Shown: one piece after another, positions 1 through 12,573 of the stretch | How positions within the stretch are numbered: the first letter of the stretch is position 1 | Layout of the letters: each line of letters opens with the position of its first letter | From: Lasioglossum baleicum | Taxonomy: Eukaryota; Arthropoda; Insecta; Hymenoptera; Halictidae | Assembly: GCF_051020765.1 (NCBI RefSeq) | Contig: NC_134935.1 | Coordinates: 10,541,579-10,605,578 of the forward strand | Direction: 5' to 3' | DNA length: 64,000 nt | The notes under the pieces: generated by a model | What the model saw: the letters and a program-made list of their open reading frames with translations, nothing else | Database searches by the model: none | Told to the model about the DNA's origin: nothing | Position numbers and translations under genes: made by a program

Positions 1-3000
1 TCAGACGCTGGGAGGCCTCGCAGAGTGCTCGCAGCACGCACGCCCTGCCGTCGAAGTTCATCCTGGAAGAACGCACGAAATTAGGGTAGCGGATCTTCTG
101 GAAAATTGGATATTAGGGGACGCTCTTAAGCGGAAGAAGAACTGTTGTTCGATTGCCATTTGCTCGTTCGGTGGAAGCGCTCCGTAAGATACAATTTTCT
201 TTAGTTTGATTTATGATGATTTGATATGTTTCTATCTTTATCAGCGACGCGTTTTAACCCATTAATGTCTCACAAGTTTGTTTTCATTTAATAAATTAAG
301 GATAATTATGTCTCAGAATTTTTCATTGCGTACAGAGTGAGTCACCTAACGCTCAAAAAGCTCTTCAAAATGTTTCGGATAAAAATTTCTTCGTACATGT
401 TTCTCGATAATTACAAGTTACCAGTGCTTTCTGAAACAAAAAGATTTCATGTGACACTTCCACCTACGAAACAATGCTTTAAAATCTCATGTATACAAAA
501 GCTTGAATAATTCTATAACAAACAGAGTATCGCATAAAAATTCCTCTTTGACTCCGCGTAAGAATTTTTGCATGTTAAAGGACCGGTTGTCAGCTTCTAA
601 CAAATTAATGATAATAATTCGTGTCACAAGGCATCGTTGCCGGTGCTCGTTGGTACACGGTAAACGCAGCGATACGGAAGAGGTTTCACGTGAAATAACC
701 AAGGAGGGCGTATTAATGTATCCTTTTGCCGTCGAACAGGCGTCTCGTTAGATGTGAAAGGGGCGGCACGGTGTATTCTTATCTGGCCGACCTTTCTTCC
801 AGGAAGATTAAAGTCTTCTTTGAGGGAACGTTTCAAAAATTCGTTTCGCCTCTCCAATAATTTCACCCTTGATTTGAGTGGCCGCGCAGAAGCCTGCCTG
901 CCGGCTGCGATCGATTCTTTTAAAGTCTTGTCCGTCAGACGGGCGAAACGACGAGCGTCACAGGATCGACGTTAAAGCGCAATGTATGAATGACAGGTTC
1001 CTCTGTTATCCCATTGGCGGGAGGACCCACGAGATTAGCATCAACTGTTCACTGCTGTTATTCACGGAGTTTCCGATATGGCGGAGCAACGGAAAAGGGA
1101 GCGAATCTCTAATACTCGTGACGTTTGTCTGCTTAAAATGAGTCCAAACACGATATCATTCGGAGGGTTCCTGTTTGCTCAATTCACGATTTAGTGGAAC
1201 CTCGATTATCCGAATTCACCGATCTATAACACCTTCGCCTTCCATGGTCATTCAGTGCCACTCTAAGTGTAGCTTAGCACGACCGGCTTGAGAAGATTTG
1301 TGACCACCGTAAAATGTCTCCACCCCGTCATAAAGTTAAATTTTAAAAAATATTTTCTACGAGCTATAGTTTGGGACATTAACCCTTGTGTAGTCAACCG
1401 GGTTCCCGGATACCCACTTATTGTATTTCTTTCAACAATTTATTAATGTTCCTCTAAAAAATATTACAAAATTTCTCTGAATGTCCATTCTTTACTCGCT
1501 AATATTAGATTGGCAAGAAAATAATTTCGGTATTTTAAGGTGAAGTAAAATCGAATTTCTTTATTCAGACAATGGACTTTAATCAATAAAATATTTTCTC
1601 ATTTGTTCTTTTTGGCAAAAGATCATCGAACAAACGGGAAAATATCTTATTCATTAAAGTTTGTTGCTTGAATAAAAAAATTAGGCTCTATTTCACCTTA
1701 AAATACCGAAATTATTTTCTTGCCAACCCAATATATTAATTTATAGTCTTACAATGAGAATTTGTGCAAACATATTAAGTACAGAAAGGTTTTAAATAAT
1801 CTATACAGTTTGATTGACTCCATAAGGGTTAATTCCGCCCGAGACTTCAAGTGGGACACCCTGTGTATATGTATAGTATACGCAACATCGTTATTTTAGG
1901 TTTCTATTCAATCGTTCGGCAGTGAACGTGTCAGAAGGCTGACAGCGAAGTACCAATTTAATCCAACAACAACAGTGAAATATCGCAGAACATGAATATG
2001 CCAAACCGCTATTGAAGTACATAATGTTTACTTCGATAGGGACGAGAGAGCAGGAGGAGCATCTACACGATCCCATGTAATAAGGTCGCGTTCTACGATC
2101 ACCAATCCGGCTAAATGTCCGCCATTAATTCAGAGGAACTGTTTGAAAGGGTGGATGGAGGTTCGCGGGAGTGGATCCGAAGAAACTGAATGGAATTAAT
2201 GCCACGCTAAGCTTGGCCCGACGATCCCGCATGTCCGTGTTCTCTCCGAATCGCTTTATCTTGCGTATCATGGTTTCCGTTGATCGTGTCGCGCAAGTCT
2301 ATCGATTCCGAGCGGCCAAAGTTTGCCCACGAATCCTCATGCGAATTCGCGTTGTTGCAGCCCGTCCGAGCACACCTAAACGGCCGCAAACAGGGATTCT
2401 GTCGAGCTCCAAGCATGATTCACTTGTACCATTTTGACCGAAATTCGAAGTAAATCGATCTTTTGAGATCCAATAGTGAAAATGATGTTACGAGAAATCC
2501 ACATTTAGAGAGGTAGTGTTCTTCGAGGGAGCAAAGAAATCGATTTTCTTCATTCAGTTTTTTAAGTTTGTAATGGGACTGTAACAAACCGGAACTTTTC
2601 AATTATTCATAGTTTTAAAATTCGAAGTAACTCGATCGATTACTTGTTTTGAGATCCAGTAGTGAAAATGATGTTTCGAGAAATCCACATTTAGAGAGGT
2701 ACTCTTCTTTGAAGATGCAAAGAAATCCACTTTCTTCATTCAGTTTTCTTAATTTGTAATAAGACTGTAACAAACCGAAACTTTTCATTTATTCATAATA
2801 TCAAAATTCGAAGTAAGTCGACCGAATACTTCTTTTGAGGTCCAGTAGCTGTTTCGAGAAACACACATTTAAAAAGGTACTCTTCTTCGAGGAGCAAAGA
2901 AATCGACTTTCTTCATTCAGGTTACTTAATTTGTAAAGAGACTGTAAAATACAGGAATCTCTAACTTATTCATTATCCAAGGGACAACCATAAGAATCTC

Positions 3001-6000
3001 AATCGAAGGCCAGGCGTCCATAACGCGTGTCTGGTGTGATAGCTGGTCCGCGAGCGGCAACAAGTGTAAAAATTTGGCGAAACGTTGGTTCTCCGCGCGA
3101 CTCCGGTGTCTGGCGGAGTTATGGTTTCTTTGAATAAATAAACAAGCGGAGGGCATGCGAACAAATGGCGCGGCATCCACCACCGACCAGAAATTGATTC
3201 TAGACGCTGGTGGAGGTGTATAGCGTTACGGTGGTTTGCCGAGGGGTGGTTCGCGCCGGTGTTGGAGCTGCTTAAGGGCAGCATGAATCAGAAGGTGGCG
3301 CATGGCGCCTCAACTAGCGCGGAACGTTGCCGTAGCAGCGAGCTGGACGGGGGATGGGTGGATTCTGAACGAGCCTGGCAGACCATTTATCTGTTTCTAG
3401 GAGCAGCAACCGTGGGGGGAAATGATTTCCACTATCCCTCCCCCCTTGCGAGCACGCTTTGCCCATAACCAGATTTATATCCACCGTCGCGTGAGGGGCT
3501 TGATTATTTTCTTAGGGTACCTGTCATTGTCCGAAAACAAATTGGATACATGCAAATGTCGCGTAGAATCTTTTCGGACAAAATTATACATTCAAGGATG
3601 AGTCTGCTTAGGAAAATTAATTAGGACGTTTTTAGAACAACAGAATCGCTTTCTAATCACTTTTACTATGTTCACGATCTAAGTAAAAATGCGGAAATGT
3701 CCCTTTCATAGACCTCCTCAAAATAAAAATTTTTTTACAGATAGTTATTCGAATCTTTGGAATCTTTATGAAAAATAAAATTTTTATACATCAATTGCAA
3801 TCCACAGGAGCTAAGTAAACATTTATTTTGCTTATTAATAATTTTGATATCGTGAAAATAGTATATCGACACTGTTAAACTCTTTTAATCTCTTTATTGC
3901 GTTGAATTGCACCTACTCATGTTTTGTCATAAATGCATAAAATCCGCACTCTAGTTATAAGTTTCTCTTCACGTTTATTAATTATTAACTCTTAGATGCT
4001 TGATTAAATCTTAAAATGCCCGAGAACAAAGAGTAATATTTACGAGTTTGCTGTCGTTTTACTGCGACTAAATTCTTAACGAAGCTAAGTGAACTCGAAT
4101 CCTACGCTTCGTTCTTATCAACGCCCTCGTAGAGTGTCGAAGCTGCAACGTAAACGCGGCCTAACCATGTGGCACGGTTGTGTTACTCTCTATTCCGTGA
4201 ACTGTCTATTGCCAGAAGCTAACTACGTATAGACAGGTTACATCGACGGAGGAGTCAATATTTTCTGTTTGTCGCCAGCAGTGTTCGATGCACTTAGATG
4301 TCCATCGACTCGGATCCCATCAACGTCCGCGATCCAACGACAGCGACGTTTTATCGAAACGCGGCATCAAAATACATCATCGCGGATGACACGGAAAAAA
4401 CTGAGACGGTTCGACAGCTATCCATAAATGTGGCCGCGATCGTTCGATCACGATCGCGACTACTAAAGCCGCACGTTACATTTTATTACACGGCGTGCCT
4501 CTCGTTCCGGCCGCACTTCGCGAGAATTTATTCGTCGCTACGATTTTGAAATACGGGTTAATGGACTCGGCCGTCGAGCGTAAATGGAATCCCACCTGAA
4601 CACGTTCGAACGAGAAACGAACTCTACATACAATACTATCCCTTAACTTGTTACGCTCTGTCACGGAATTCTACGTGTTTGACTATGCTTCAATTCGGTT
4701 CTGTTCCTCGCTTGTTCCACGCCGAGAATCTTCAATCGGGATTGATCAAGCGTTTCAACATTGCAGAGTAAAAGTAACTTCCGAGTGTTGGCTGATAAAA
4801 ATGACGAAATTGAATTCGTTTTGACATTTCGCAATCTTATAATACGTCCTCGAATAAATATATTAAAATAGATGATTCTTGCTCTGTTTCTTTCGTAATT
4901 TGAAACAGTAAGAGCATTAGACAAATTTTATTGGTTTGGAACGAAAGTTCGTAACGTTTGTAAATTAAAATTGAAAGCTAAAATTCAGATATTTATTCAT
5001 AGATTTATTCAATAACGTATTTTTTATTCTGTTCTATTACTTTCTGCCATTTTCGAGGTAACTTCTCGTGTTATTGATTAAACATATGAATAAATACCTT
5101 AATTTTATCTTCGATTCTTAATTTGAAAACGCTACGAACTTTCTCTGAATACTATTATATTATTCTAAATCTATTAAACATATCAAGGAAGAAAATAATT
5201 TTCTAGTTCACTCCAGTCTGTTGCAATTCAGATATAAAATTTTCATTTTGCATAAAGATCCGCTGTCTAGTTATCAGGATCACAGATGTGCGAGTACTGC
5301 GATTTTATATTTCACGTTTCCTTTTTTAAAACAATAGATAACTGTTTATTTCAATCTGCGGGGAAAAATACCGGTTTGTATTTACAACGAGAACGATACT
5401 TACGCGTTCATGACAGTTTCCAGCTTGCTGTAAAGGTCCCTGCGATGTCTCCTCTGCAGATAATAATAATCGGGTTTGTAGTATTTCCTTTTGCCTGGCT
5501 TGAAGTGATACTTGTCGTAGCTGCTCCATCCCGGATAGGCGACAGCGTTTTTGTCGAGCTGGTTGCTCCCGTAGCTGCCGTACTTATTAGCAGGTTTCAT
5601 TTGATCCTTCTTGAGCTGCAAAAACGGCTCGAGGATCGGCTTGCTCTCATTCGGCAAATCGTACGAGATACCCCAGTTCACCCCCTCCGTGAAAATATCG
5701 TCCGGCGTCAGTGTGTGCATGGTCATGCAGAGCGCAACCTGCGAATAATGATCAGCGAGAGTGTCCGACAATTGCTATTGTCAACAATTTCTATAAATTG
5801 CGCACCGCTTCGCAAACACCAGTGTTTTCGGTGCAACTCTCGCGCGGGGTAATCGTTTCTGTTATTACAATATTGTCGCGTCGAATTACACGGGACTACG
5901 TTTTAACTCTGCGTGCACGATTAACGCGGACACTATACGTTACCCGAAACATACACGACGATGGGCCCGTTCAATTTTTAACTTGCGCTTTTGTTACGGT

Positions 6001-7602
6001 TTTGACTCGAGAATCAAATTTTTATTTCTCGCGATAAAACTTTCTGCGTGTACAAATTTTCTCGTGCCTCGTGATTCAGGTTCGAGTAACTCGTTCCGTG
6101 AATCATTCTCCATTCCGATCAACTATGCATCGACTTATATCAAGATCGCTCGGCGATCTCGACGTGAATCACGGGGACACGCATCGACGGTAATAATTTA
6201 CAATTTGTACGTCGCGCGCGAAGTACCGCGCACAACGGAAGCTCATGAATGTTAGATCGTAACAATTCATGTCCGATTCAACGTTTCATATTGAATCGTG
6301 TTTCGCGCGTGAAATATTAAAGATCCGATAAACTGATACGCGATCCGGAAGGCTTGTCACGTTCGAAAAAAACGCTGGGAACTGCGGCGACAGACAGTAG
6401 ACGAAATTTTTCTGCAAGGACACTATTTACCAGAAAGTTCGATGGATTTCATGAAGATTTATTAGTAAACCTGGAACTTCACTACTATGTCCTTATCGTG
6501 GGACGATTTGTGTCGTGAAACTTCGAGGCTTTCGTTGGTGATTATACAGGGTGTGGCCGGACGGGTGGTACAATCGGGCAGGGGATGATTCTACGTAAAA
6601 ATAAACTTAATAAACCTAAATAAACTTTAATGATGCATCGGGTTCGCGTGCTTCACTATACGCAGGAAGTAGAATCGGTTGATCATGGTCAGACGATTTC
6701 TATCAATGCACGTGTATTCGCTGCATTTTCAAACTCGCTTTTCTGGAAAACGAAGCGTGAAATGATAAAATGTTATTGCTTTTTTTCGACTTATTTTTAC
6801 ATGTAGTATCATCCCCTCCCTGGTTGTACCACCCGTCCGGCCACAACCAGTAGAATTGTCATTTGCTTGGTGGAGATTAGTAACCAAGATGTACCACTGA
6901 CTTACAATTTATTTACTTACAATTAGTGCATTCTCAGTTGCTTTATTGTGTATTCTTTGACTGTCTCGTCGGAGCCATATGCTGGTTCAAGGGGGTTTGG
7001 CTCTGTATATCCAAAAACCTAATTCTCCCACAAAATATAACCCACAGCGATACATTTCTGTCGCTCGATCTAAAATTCTTAAAAGTTACGAGGCTAACAC
7101 AAAAGTTACGGTGGAGAAAGAGACACCATGAAATGTCGGCTAGTCCACGACCAACAAACACTAACAATCCTCCAAAATAAAAATTGTCAGCACTAATTAC
7201 AAAAGAGCCGAGCAGGAACTTATTCCTCTCTTTAATAGATTTATTAAATTGTAAGAAACGTATCGACACTAAAATTCTTGTAACCTTTCTACTGTTTGAA
7301 ATAACACCAATTCATTTTTGCCATAAATGCACAAAATCCGTAGTCAAGTTATAACCATTCGTTACTTGTATTCTAAAATCAGTTTACATTTTTGACCGAC
7401 AACTGCAGATAGTGTTCTCAGAGAAATTTCATGGAGTGTATGGTGGCGAGGTCATTCTACTTACGGAGAAAGTCGAACCCTCTGGAAAGACAACGTAACG
7501 CCTCCTCCGCGACAGTGATTTTCCATCAGGGCCGGCTCGCAGATCGCTCGTAAGGATGCACAATATTAAAACGAGGAGCCAGCAACCTGCGTACCGATTC
7601 AT
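1..7602 (-). CDS. Gene A: DM4/DM12-family secreted protein, 3' part cut by the window start
   Basis: Seen: coding exons 7465-7602 (46 codons), 5404-5738 and 62 down to beyond base 1. The donors are GTAAGT after 7465 and 5404; the acceptors are TTATTCGCAG before 5738 and GTTCTTCCAG before 62. Phases are 0 then 2, and codons rejoin cleanly across both introns. The product starts MNRYAGCWLLVLILC, a signal peptide ending near residue 23, followed by a polyarginine site (residues 32-35) and VVFPEGSTF. Exon 2 has VALCMTMHT, DLPNE, a Tyr/Lys/Gly-rich stretch (about residues 79-141) and RRHRRDLYSKLE. Exon 3 has GRACVLRALCEA. The start was chosen because it is the first ATG before the signal peptide; TTTCTTTTCAG seven bases upstream suggests a 5' UTR intron. 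Known: DM4/12 proteins are secreted and of unknown role. Odd: exon 2 is 335 nt against 173-194 nt in the paralogues. Exon 4 should lie outside the window. Confidence 0.9.
1505..1731. mobile_element. Mariner-like MITE, 227 bp, TA target duplication
   Basis: The ends are inverted repeats of about 42 bp sharing TTGGCAAGAAAATAATTTCG and a following TATTTTAAGGTGAA. A TA dinucleotide flanks each side (1503-1504 and 1732-1733). The (T/G)GGTTGGCAAG-type start is typical of mariner termini. It has no coding capacity and sits in gene A intron 2. Confidence 0.8.
2441..2985. repeat. Three-copy tandem repeat, unit about 177-186 bp
   Basis: Copies begin at AAATTCGAAGTAA near 2441, 2618 and 2804. Each repeats the phrases GAGATCCA(G/A)TAGTGAAAATG, CACATTTAGAGAGGTA and TTTCTTCATTCAG with substitutions and small deletions. 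The third copy is the most decayed. The repeat lies in gene A intron 2. Confidence 0.85.
3755..3962 (-). mobile_element. MITE of the ACTGCGGAT family, degenerate copy
   Basis: The right end reads CATAAATGCATAAAATCCGC followed by a degenerate CTCTAGTTATAAG, and the left end keeps ATCTTTATGAAAAATAAAA. It belongs to the dispersed family best seen at 17772-17987 and 42668-42827. It lies in gene A intron 2. Confidence 0.65.
6549..6848. mobile_element. Palindromic MITE, about 300 bp
   Basis: Terminal inverted repeats of about 55 bp are present. The left arm begins TGTGGCCGGACGGGTGGTAC and the right arm is its reverse complement ending at 6845. The arms also share GGGGATGAT and GTAAAAATAA. It has no coding capacity and is inserted in gene A intron 1. 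Confidence 0.85.
7262..7361. mobile_element. Solo end of the ACTGCGGAT MITE family
   Basis: The sequence ends CCATAAATGCACAAAATCCG then TAGTCAAGTTATAAC, and is preceded by CTACTGTTTGAAATAACACC. These match the right half of the family. The left half is not recognisable. Confidence 0.6.
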
Positions 7603-7608
7603 GGTTGT

Positions 7609-7612
7609 TCTG
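7609..7612 (-). promoter_or_regulatory. Possible splice acceptor of a 5' UTR intron of gene A
   Basis: On the minus strand a pyrimidine run, CACCTTTCTTTTCAG, ends seven bases before the gene A ATG. This looks like an acceptor and would place the transcription start further upstream. It is not testable without transcripts. Confidence 0.35.
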
Positions 7613-7683
7613 AAAAGAAAGGTGAAAAGTTACCATCCCCTCGAGGAAAATTCAAAAGGCTCCTCGAAGGAGGTGACCTGGAT

Positions 7684-7770
7684 CGCTTGTGCCGCGCGCA
7701 GCCCAGCCCAGCCCATCCCATTCCATTCCATCCTATCCTATCTCATCCCATCGCAGCCCAGCCCATCGCG
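7684..7770. repeat. Pentamer-rich simple repeat (CCCAG/CCCAT/TCCAT/TCCTA)
   Basis: Degenerate five-base units such as CCCAG, CCCAT, TCCAT and TCCTA run for about 85 bases just upstream of gene A. Confidence 0.8.
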
Positions 7771-9610
7771 TCCCTGCGGAACTTTATTAACATTCAAAAG
7801 CTAGAAAAAGAAGTCTCTCGAGCAAACATGCCAAGAGACAAGAGAGGACGAGAGATGTAGAGGAACAGAGAAAGAGAGGATGAGAGAGAGAGAGAGAGAG
7901 CCACGACACCGTCAAATCAAGCGGAGATCCGCGTTCGCGTTTCTCAAACTTTCCCGTTACATAAATAACGGAAATGCTTTGTTCCACGCAGCCTCGAGAT
8001 AGCCGAGAGCTGGTAGTCGGCTGCGGGGCAAATCTCAGCGGACGCGGTCTGTCTCCCACCGATCCGCGACATTCTAATTACCGCGAGACGAATAATCGAG
8101 CAATTACCAAGTCGCTGCGAAGTTATTCCTCCCGTCGTCGTTTAACGAGAATCAGATGAACTGGCCCCGTTCCGGGCCGAGCCGACCAAACGAACATGTT
8201 TCCTCGCTGCCCTGACCAGAGAGTGGTCTTTCTTCGAACGGACATCTCATTAATCCAAGCTCGAAGCTACGCTATGACCGGGGAACGAGCAATTTCCTCG
8301 ACAGTCGGCACGAGGCGCGGAATTGTTTTATTTGTCCCAGCGCGAGCTCGGAGAAACTTCGACCCGACCTCGGCCCGAGCCGATGCCGCGCCGAGTTGTA
8401 AAGAAATTAGTTAACTCTCTGCGAATAAGTCTCGTCATAATCCGCGGAGGAGTTGTTCGACGAGTTCAATTGGACGATGGACACCGCGATTGCACTGGAA
8501 CCTTCTTAGGGGAAACAACCCTTCGAAACGTCTTGACTGACCGAGATCAAGTTCCCACAGCCGCTGTTGCGTCGCAACGGTTTGAAGTTTCTTGAAATAG
8601 AGTCTGTTCTTCGGCAGGGAAGACTCCATTCTTCAAACTTGTAAGGAATTCAGTCTTTAAAAAAATTTGTTGATGATTTTAGGGTTTTTCGAATGTGAAA
8701 AAATTTGGAGAAGAGAAAATATTGCACACGAATTGGAAACTTCACAGGAAAGAATGGCCAGCATTAGGTGGAAGTAGAAGGTTCACGCCTTGAAATGAGC
8801 CCAGACAGAATCCAAAGATCCAATTTAGCGATCCTCTAATTTTGTGGACGAGTGTAGAAACAATTCTCGCCGAACAAATATCGTGTATTACTATCCTGAC
8901 ACACCGAAGCTTATCCAATCCTGCTAACCACGACGAATACGGCACTCCTCATACACCATAACCCATGGTAAATAATAATCAACGTTGAACGAACGCAGTC
9001 GCGAAAGAAACGACAAGGTAGTGTGGCTCTGCTCGTGACGGAAAAGGATGAGCGGAAAAAGGGGCCATCCCATTTGCAATAAATAAATAAAATCGACGCG
9101 ATATATCCTCGGCATGAAGGAGAGTGGATGCTGCCGCGCAATTGCGCCGCTAGATTGCATAGTTGGTGAACGACCCGCGATTTCTCGGGCCGGCATATCG
9201 GCGAGGCGAGCCACGTACGCGCGACTTTCCAAGGAATCGTCGCTAATTCGTCTCCGGAATCGTTACGATCCGTCTTTGGATCACCGGAGAACTTGCCGGT
9301 CGACGATATCGGCGTTTTCGTCGGCTGTCTTTTCGCTCATCTGCCGCGTGAGCAGGGAAATTGCGCGTTCCAGTGTAATTGCGCGTCGATTCGTCCTTCA
9401 GACCGTCTCGTTTCCCCCGTGGGACACGGCTCGTCACTCGTTTCGCTTCTATTCTTCCGCGTTCAATCCTCTTCTTCATCTTCTTTTCCCGTCTACGTAC
9501 TCTTCTATCTTCATTTCGTATTCTTTCGGTTTCATCCCCTCTTCTTTTTAATCCTTTAAGTGCGCATTTTGATGAGGAACTTTCTTCCTTGGCAGCTCGA
9601 GTCAACCTCT

Positions 9611-9618
<8 letters not shown>

Positions 9619-9642
<24 letters not shown>

Positions 9643-9643
9643 T
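9619..9643. repeat. (CT)n microsatellite
   Basis: An uninterrupted CT run of about 24 bases. It underlies the Arg/Glu-rich and Ser/Phe-rich chance frames around it. Confidence 0.9.
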
Positions 9644-10368
9644 TCGTGCTTAACACAGTAGAATAAGGGAAATCTAGATAGCTCGAAAGATTCGCGTCTT
9701 AAAGAAGTCCCAACCAGAACATTTCCGCCGGCTGTATTTTATAATTGAACTGGGCCGAGTTTAACGAACAAAGTTCCCCTCTCGAGTTTTACTACGTTCC
9801 CATGGAGTCTTCCGGTTGATTCTCCTGTCGCCGACCGTAGCCGTGGAATCCCGCTGAAAAATGCTTTATAAAGGTTATCATCCTAAACGTCGCATCAAAT
9901 ACTGGGGGCAAGAAGTTTTGAAGTGATATCTCGAGACTGAGCAGCGGATTTGTGTGCCGAAAGCTGGATGAAATTAATATTTTCATTTGTGAAGTAAATT
10001 ATTATGTATCATAATCAAATGATTCTAATAACGTATTTATTCCAAAGAAATTTTTGTTTGTTAGTTAACACTTTGGGTACCATGTCCATTATAAGTATGT
10101 GACCGATATAATTCGTTTTCCAATCTTGAAAATCAATTTTTAAATAGTTTTGCAATATGTTGGTAATGTCACGCACTACATATGTAGTGTGTGACGTCAA
10201 TGCCTAAACATGGAACTACGGGAGCGTCAACGGTGGGGATGGGCATAGCGAACGAGGGCCCCGTTCAGTGCCGCCAGAATCGACCAAAACCTCTCCTCCT
10301 TTTCCCTTTCCACTATTCCATTCCAGCGCCATGAGCATACTTCAACATCCCAGACTACGACTGTAGAC

Positions 10369-10924
10369 CAGAGTAGGGCAGTAATCAACTAATATTTTTA
10401 AAACTGACTAATAATTTTTTAGAATGTTAGTCATAGCAAAATAGTCATCAGTCAAAACTTTTTGATTAGTTAGTGATAACTAATTAATAATATTAATGTA
10501 TGTTAATCGCACAATAGTGACTGATGACTCAAGATTGATGACTGATCATCAACTGCTAATTCACTAATAAGCAATAGCTAACGATTACTTAGAGCTGTGA
10601 CTAAATGACTCACTAGACTTCTGATTTTATGCATTTATAACAAAAATTGGTATGTACAATTTAAAGCAGTAGACATATTTAAAAAATTTAAGAACATCAA
10701 CGTATTAATTCCAGTTTAATAAAATAATTAAAAGAAGAAAGAAATTTTTATTTAGCTTCTGTGTCTTGGAATCGATGCAGACATTTTTTATTTTGCATGA
10801 ACATCCGCAGTCTAGTTATCACTAACTAACCAAAAAGTTTTGACTAATGACTATTTTGCTATGACTAACATTCAAAAAGACTATTAGTCATTTTTAAATA
10901 TTAGTTGATTATTGTCCAACTCTG
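10369..10924. mobile_element. hAT-like non-autonomous element carrying a nested MITE
   Basis: The left end starts CAGAGTAGGGCAGTAATCAA and the right end is an imperfect inverted copy ending GTCCAACTCTG. The arms share ACTAATATTTTTAAAACTGA-like sequence and a TAGTCATAGCAAAATAGTCAT motif. Flanking octamers CTGTAGAC and CCGTAGTC agree at 6 of 8 bases, consistent with a decayed hAT target duplication. The centre is interrupted by a MITE at 10612-10822. Confidence 0.75.
10612..10822. mobile_element. MITE of the ACTGCGGAT family, nested copy
   Basis: The left end reads CTAGACTTCTGATTTTATGC and the right end reads CATCCGCAGTCTAGTTATCA. The internal sequence shares the AATTTAAAGCAGTAGA-type segment of the family. 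It sits inside the hAT-like element 10369-10924, so it arrived later. Confidence 0.75.
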
Positions 10925-12111
10925 CCGTAGTCTGTTACGTATCAGTATGGTCACGAGAGAGGGGGTAAAATACAATATATCCCCCTCGATTTCACCGATC
11001 TGGCGGCACTGGCCCCGCTTGACCTTGTGCCGCCCCACGAGAGTTCTGGTGAGGACAATATCACCTATCGCGTTTTACAATCGATGTTGCCGAACTTTTT
11101 GATCACAGCTGGTACGTTAATAATAAATTATATATCGACTACACTCTGTCTCATCTCGAACTAGGCTACCTTCCTCATTCTTCTTTGATTATCCTCCTGC
11201 TGCGCTCCCCGTCGACGGCTCGAGGAATTCCAGCTTTGTCGTCGCAAAAAGGATATTGTCGAATTCCTTCAGGAAGCTCGCGTCGACGCTTTCCGTCTTG
11301 TCGGGCCGAGCGTCGATTTTTCCAACGTTCGAGTGTCTCCCGTTCTAGTGATTACCTCGCGCGAAAGAATTGCATTCGAACGACTCGAAGCGCAGGCGCA
11401 CGCGGATCGTTCGAGTTTTGTCACATGACAAATCGTGAATGTTCGACCAGTTTTGTTAACAAATCCGTCTATTTGTCCATTACGTAGGTACGCTTTATTA
11501 TTCTTCCTCTCCCCGCTTCCATTTCGTCTGTTGAAACCGTTCCGCGATCGTGGTCCAGGCGTTTTTAGAAAATTGAAAGGAACGATGCAGTTGTTCATTG
11601 CCGGCCACTGGTATTTTACTCGAAATCGGCGAAGTGAAAATTGCGAGCGGGAAAATCGCTGATTCCATTGTTGCCGTGCAGCGGATAGCCATTTGTTTAC
11701 TAAAAGCTCCATTCGAGTAGACCGATGTTCAGTCGGACGCGGAAATCATGATCAGCCGCTATTTACGCGGTTGGATTTCACGCAATATTTTTTTGTCGAG
11801 CTCGTTGATCGATCACGCGAATAAGACGGCAATTTATCTCTCGCATAGAGTACAGACTTGATCTAAGAAAACGGAAACCGTGGGGTCTACGAAAAATTAA
11901 TATCTCCTCCACTGCTACTAGGCCAATTACAAAACTTCTTTATTTTTCATTATTTTTTTATGGGACTTTCACCAACTTATTTGTTTCATTTTTCTGATTA
12001 AAATGGCACTAAACACGATATAATTTCAACTGTATTTAGTGGTTTAATTTTGACCTGGGCGGCTATTGCTTTGAGAGTTGATGTCGTAGAATCGGTAACG
12101 ATAATTTAAAT

Positions 12112-12573
12112 CAGGCATGTCAAACACGCGATCCGTCGACAAGTAATTTGCGGCCCGACCAAACACTTCGGAAATGTTGTGATTTCACATTTCTACAATT
12201 CACATTACAATTTTGCCGATCGATTTCCGCGAACCACTATTTTCAACGTTAAAAGAAAGTAAAACTGCGGAAAGGTCAAGAGGAACAGTCCAGAATGTAC
12301 AATCAATTTCAAAAATAATTACAATTCAACAAATTCATCTAAATTTTGAAAATTTGATTACTGATAAACATGCCGAGTTTCATCAAAATAAAAATGAAAT
12401 AGTTTTATTCGCATAAAGTAAACTTGAAGAGAAAACAACTTTTGTACGGATGTTGTGTTTTGTAAGTGTAACAGCAATGTTAATAAAAAAGATGTGTTTC
12501 CTTTTTATTTCGAGGCTGCTTTTTTCTATTGCGGTCCTCGAATTAGAAGTGGTAAAAGAGTTTGACATGCCTG
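12112..12573. mobile_element. hAT-like non-autonomous element, 462 bp, exact 8-bp target duplication
   Basis: The ends are CAGGCATGTCAAAC and its exact inverse GTTTGACATGCCTG, followed on the left by a GCGGCCCG motif common in hAT termini of the CAGGGGTGTCAAAC type. ATTTAAAT flanks both sides (12104-12111 and 12574-12581). A 67-codon plus-strand frame inside (12213-12416) has no recognisable transposase motif. Confidence 0.85.

Larger units (their letters stand above)
63..5403 (-). other. Gene A intron 2 (5.3 kb)
   Basis: This intron lies between exon 3 (ends 62) and exon 2 (starts 5404). It holds a mariner-like MITE at 1505-1731, a three-copy tandem repeat at 2441-2985, a Tigger/pogo-like terminus near 1192-1215, and MITE-family ends near 3755-3962 and 5220-5277. 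I see no convincing exon of another gene in it on either strand. Confidence 0.75.

Noticed and set aside
5286..5852. 188-codon plus-strand frame, one of the longest in the window
   Set aside because: It is the antisense shadow of gene A exon 2, which has family motifs and matching splice phases.
9243..9656. 137-codon minus-strand Arg/Glu-rich frame
   Set aside because: Driven by the CT microsatellite and CpG-rich DNA; low-complexity composition and competing frames on the other strand.
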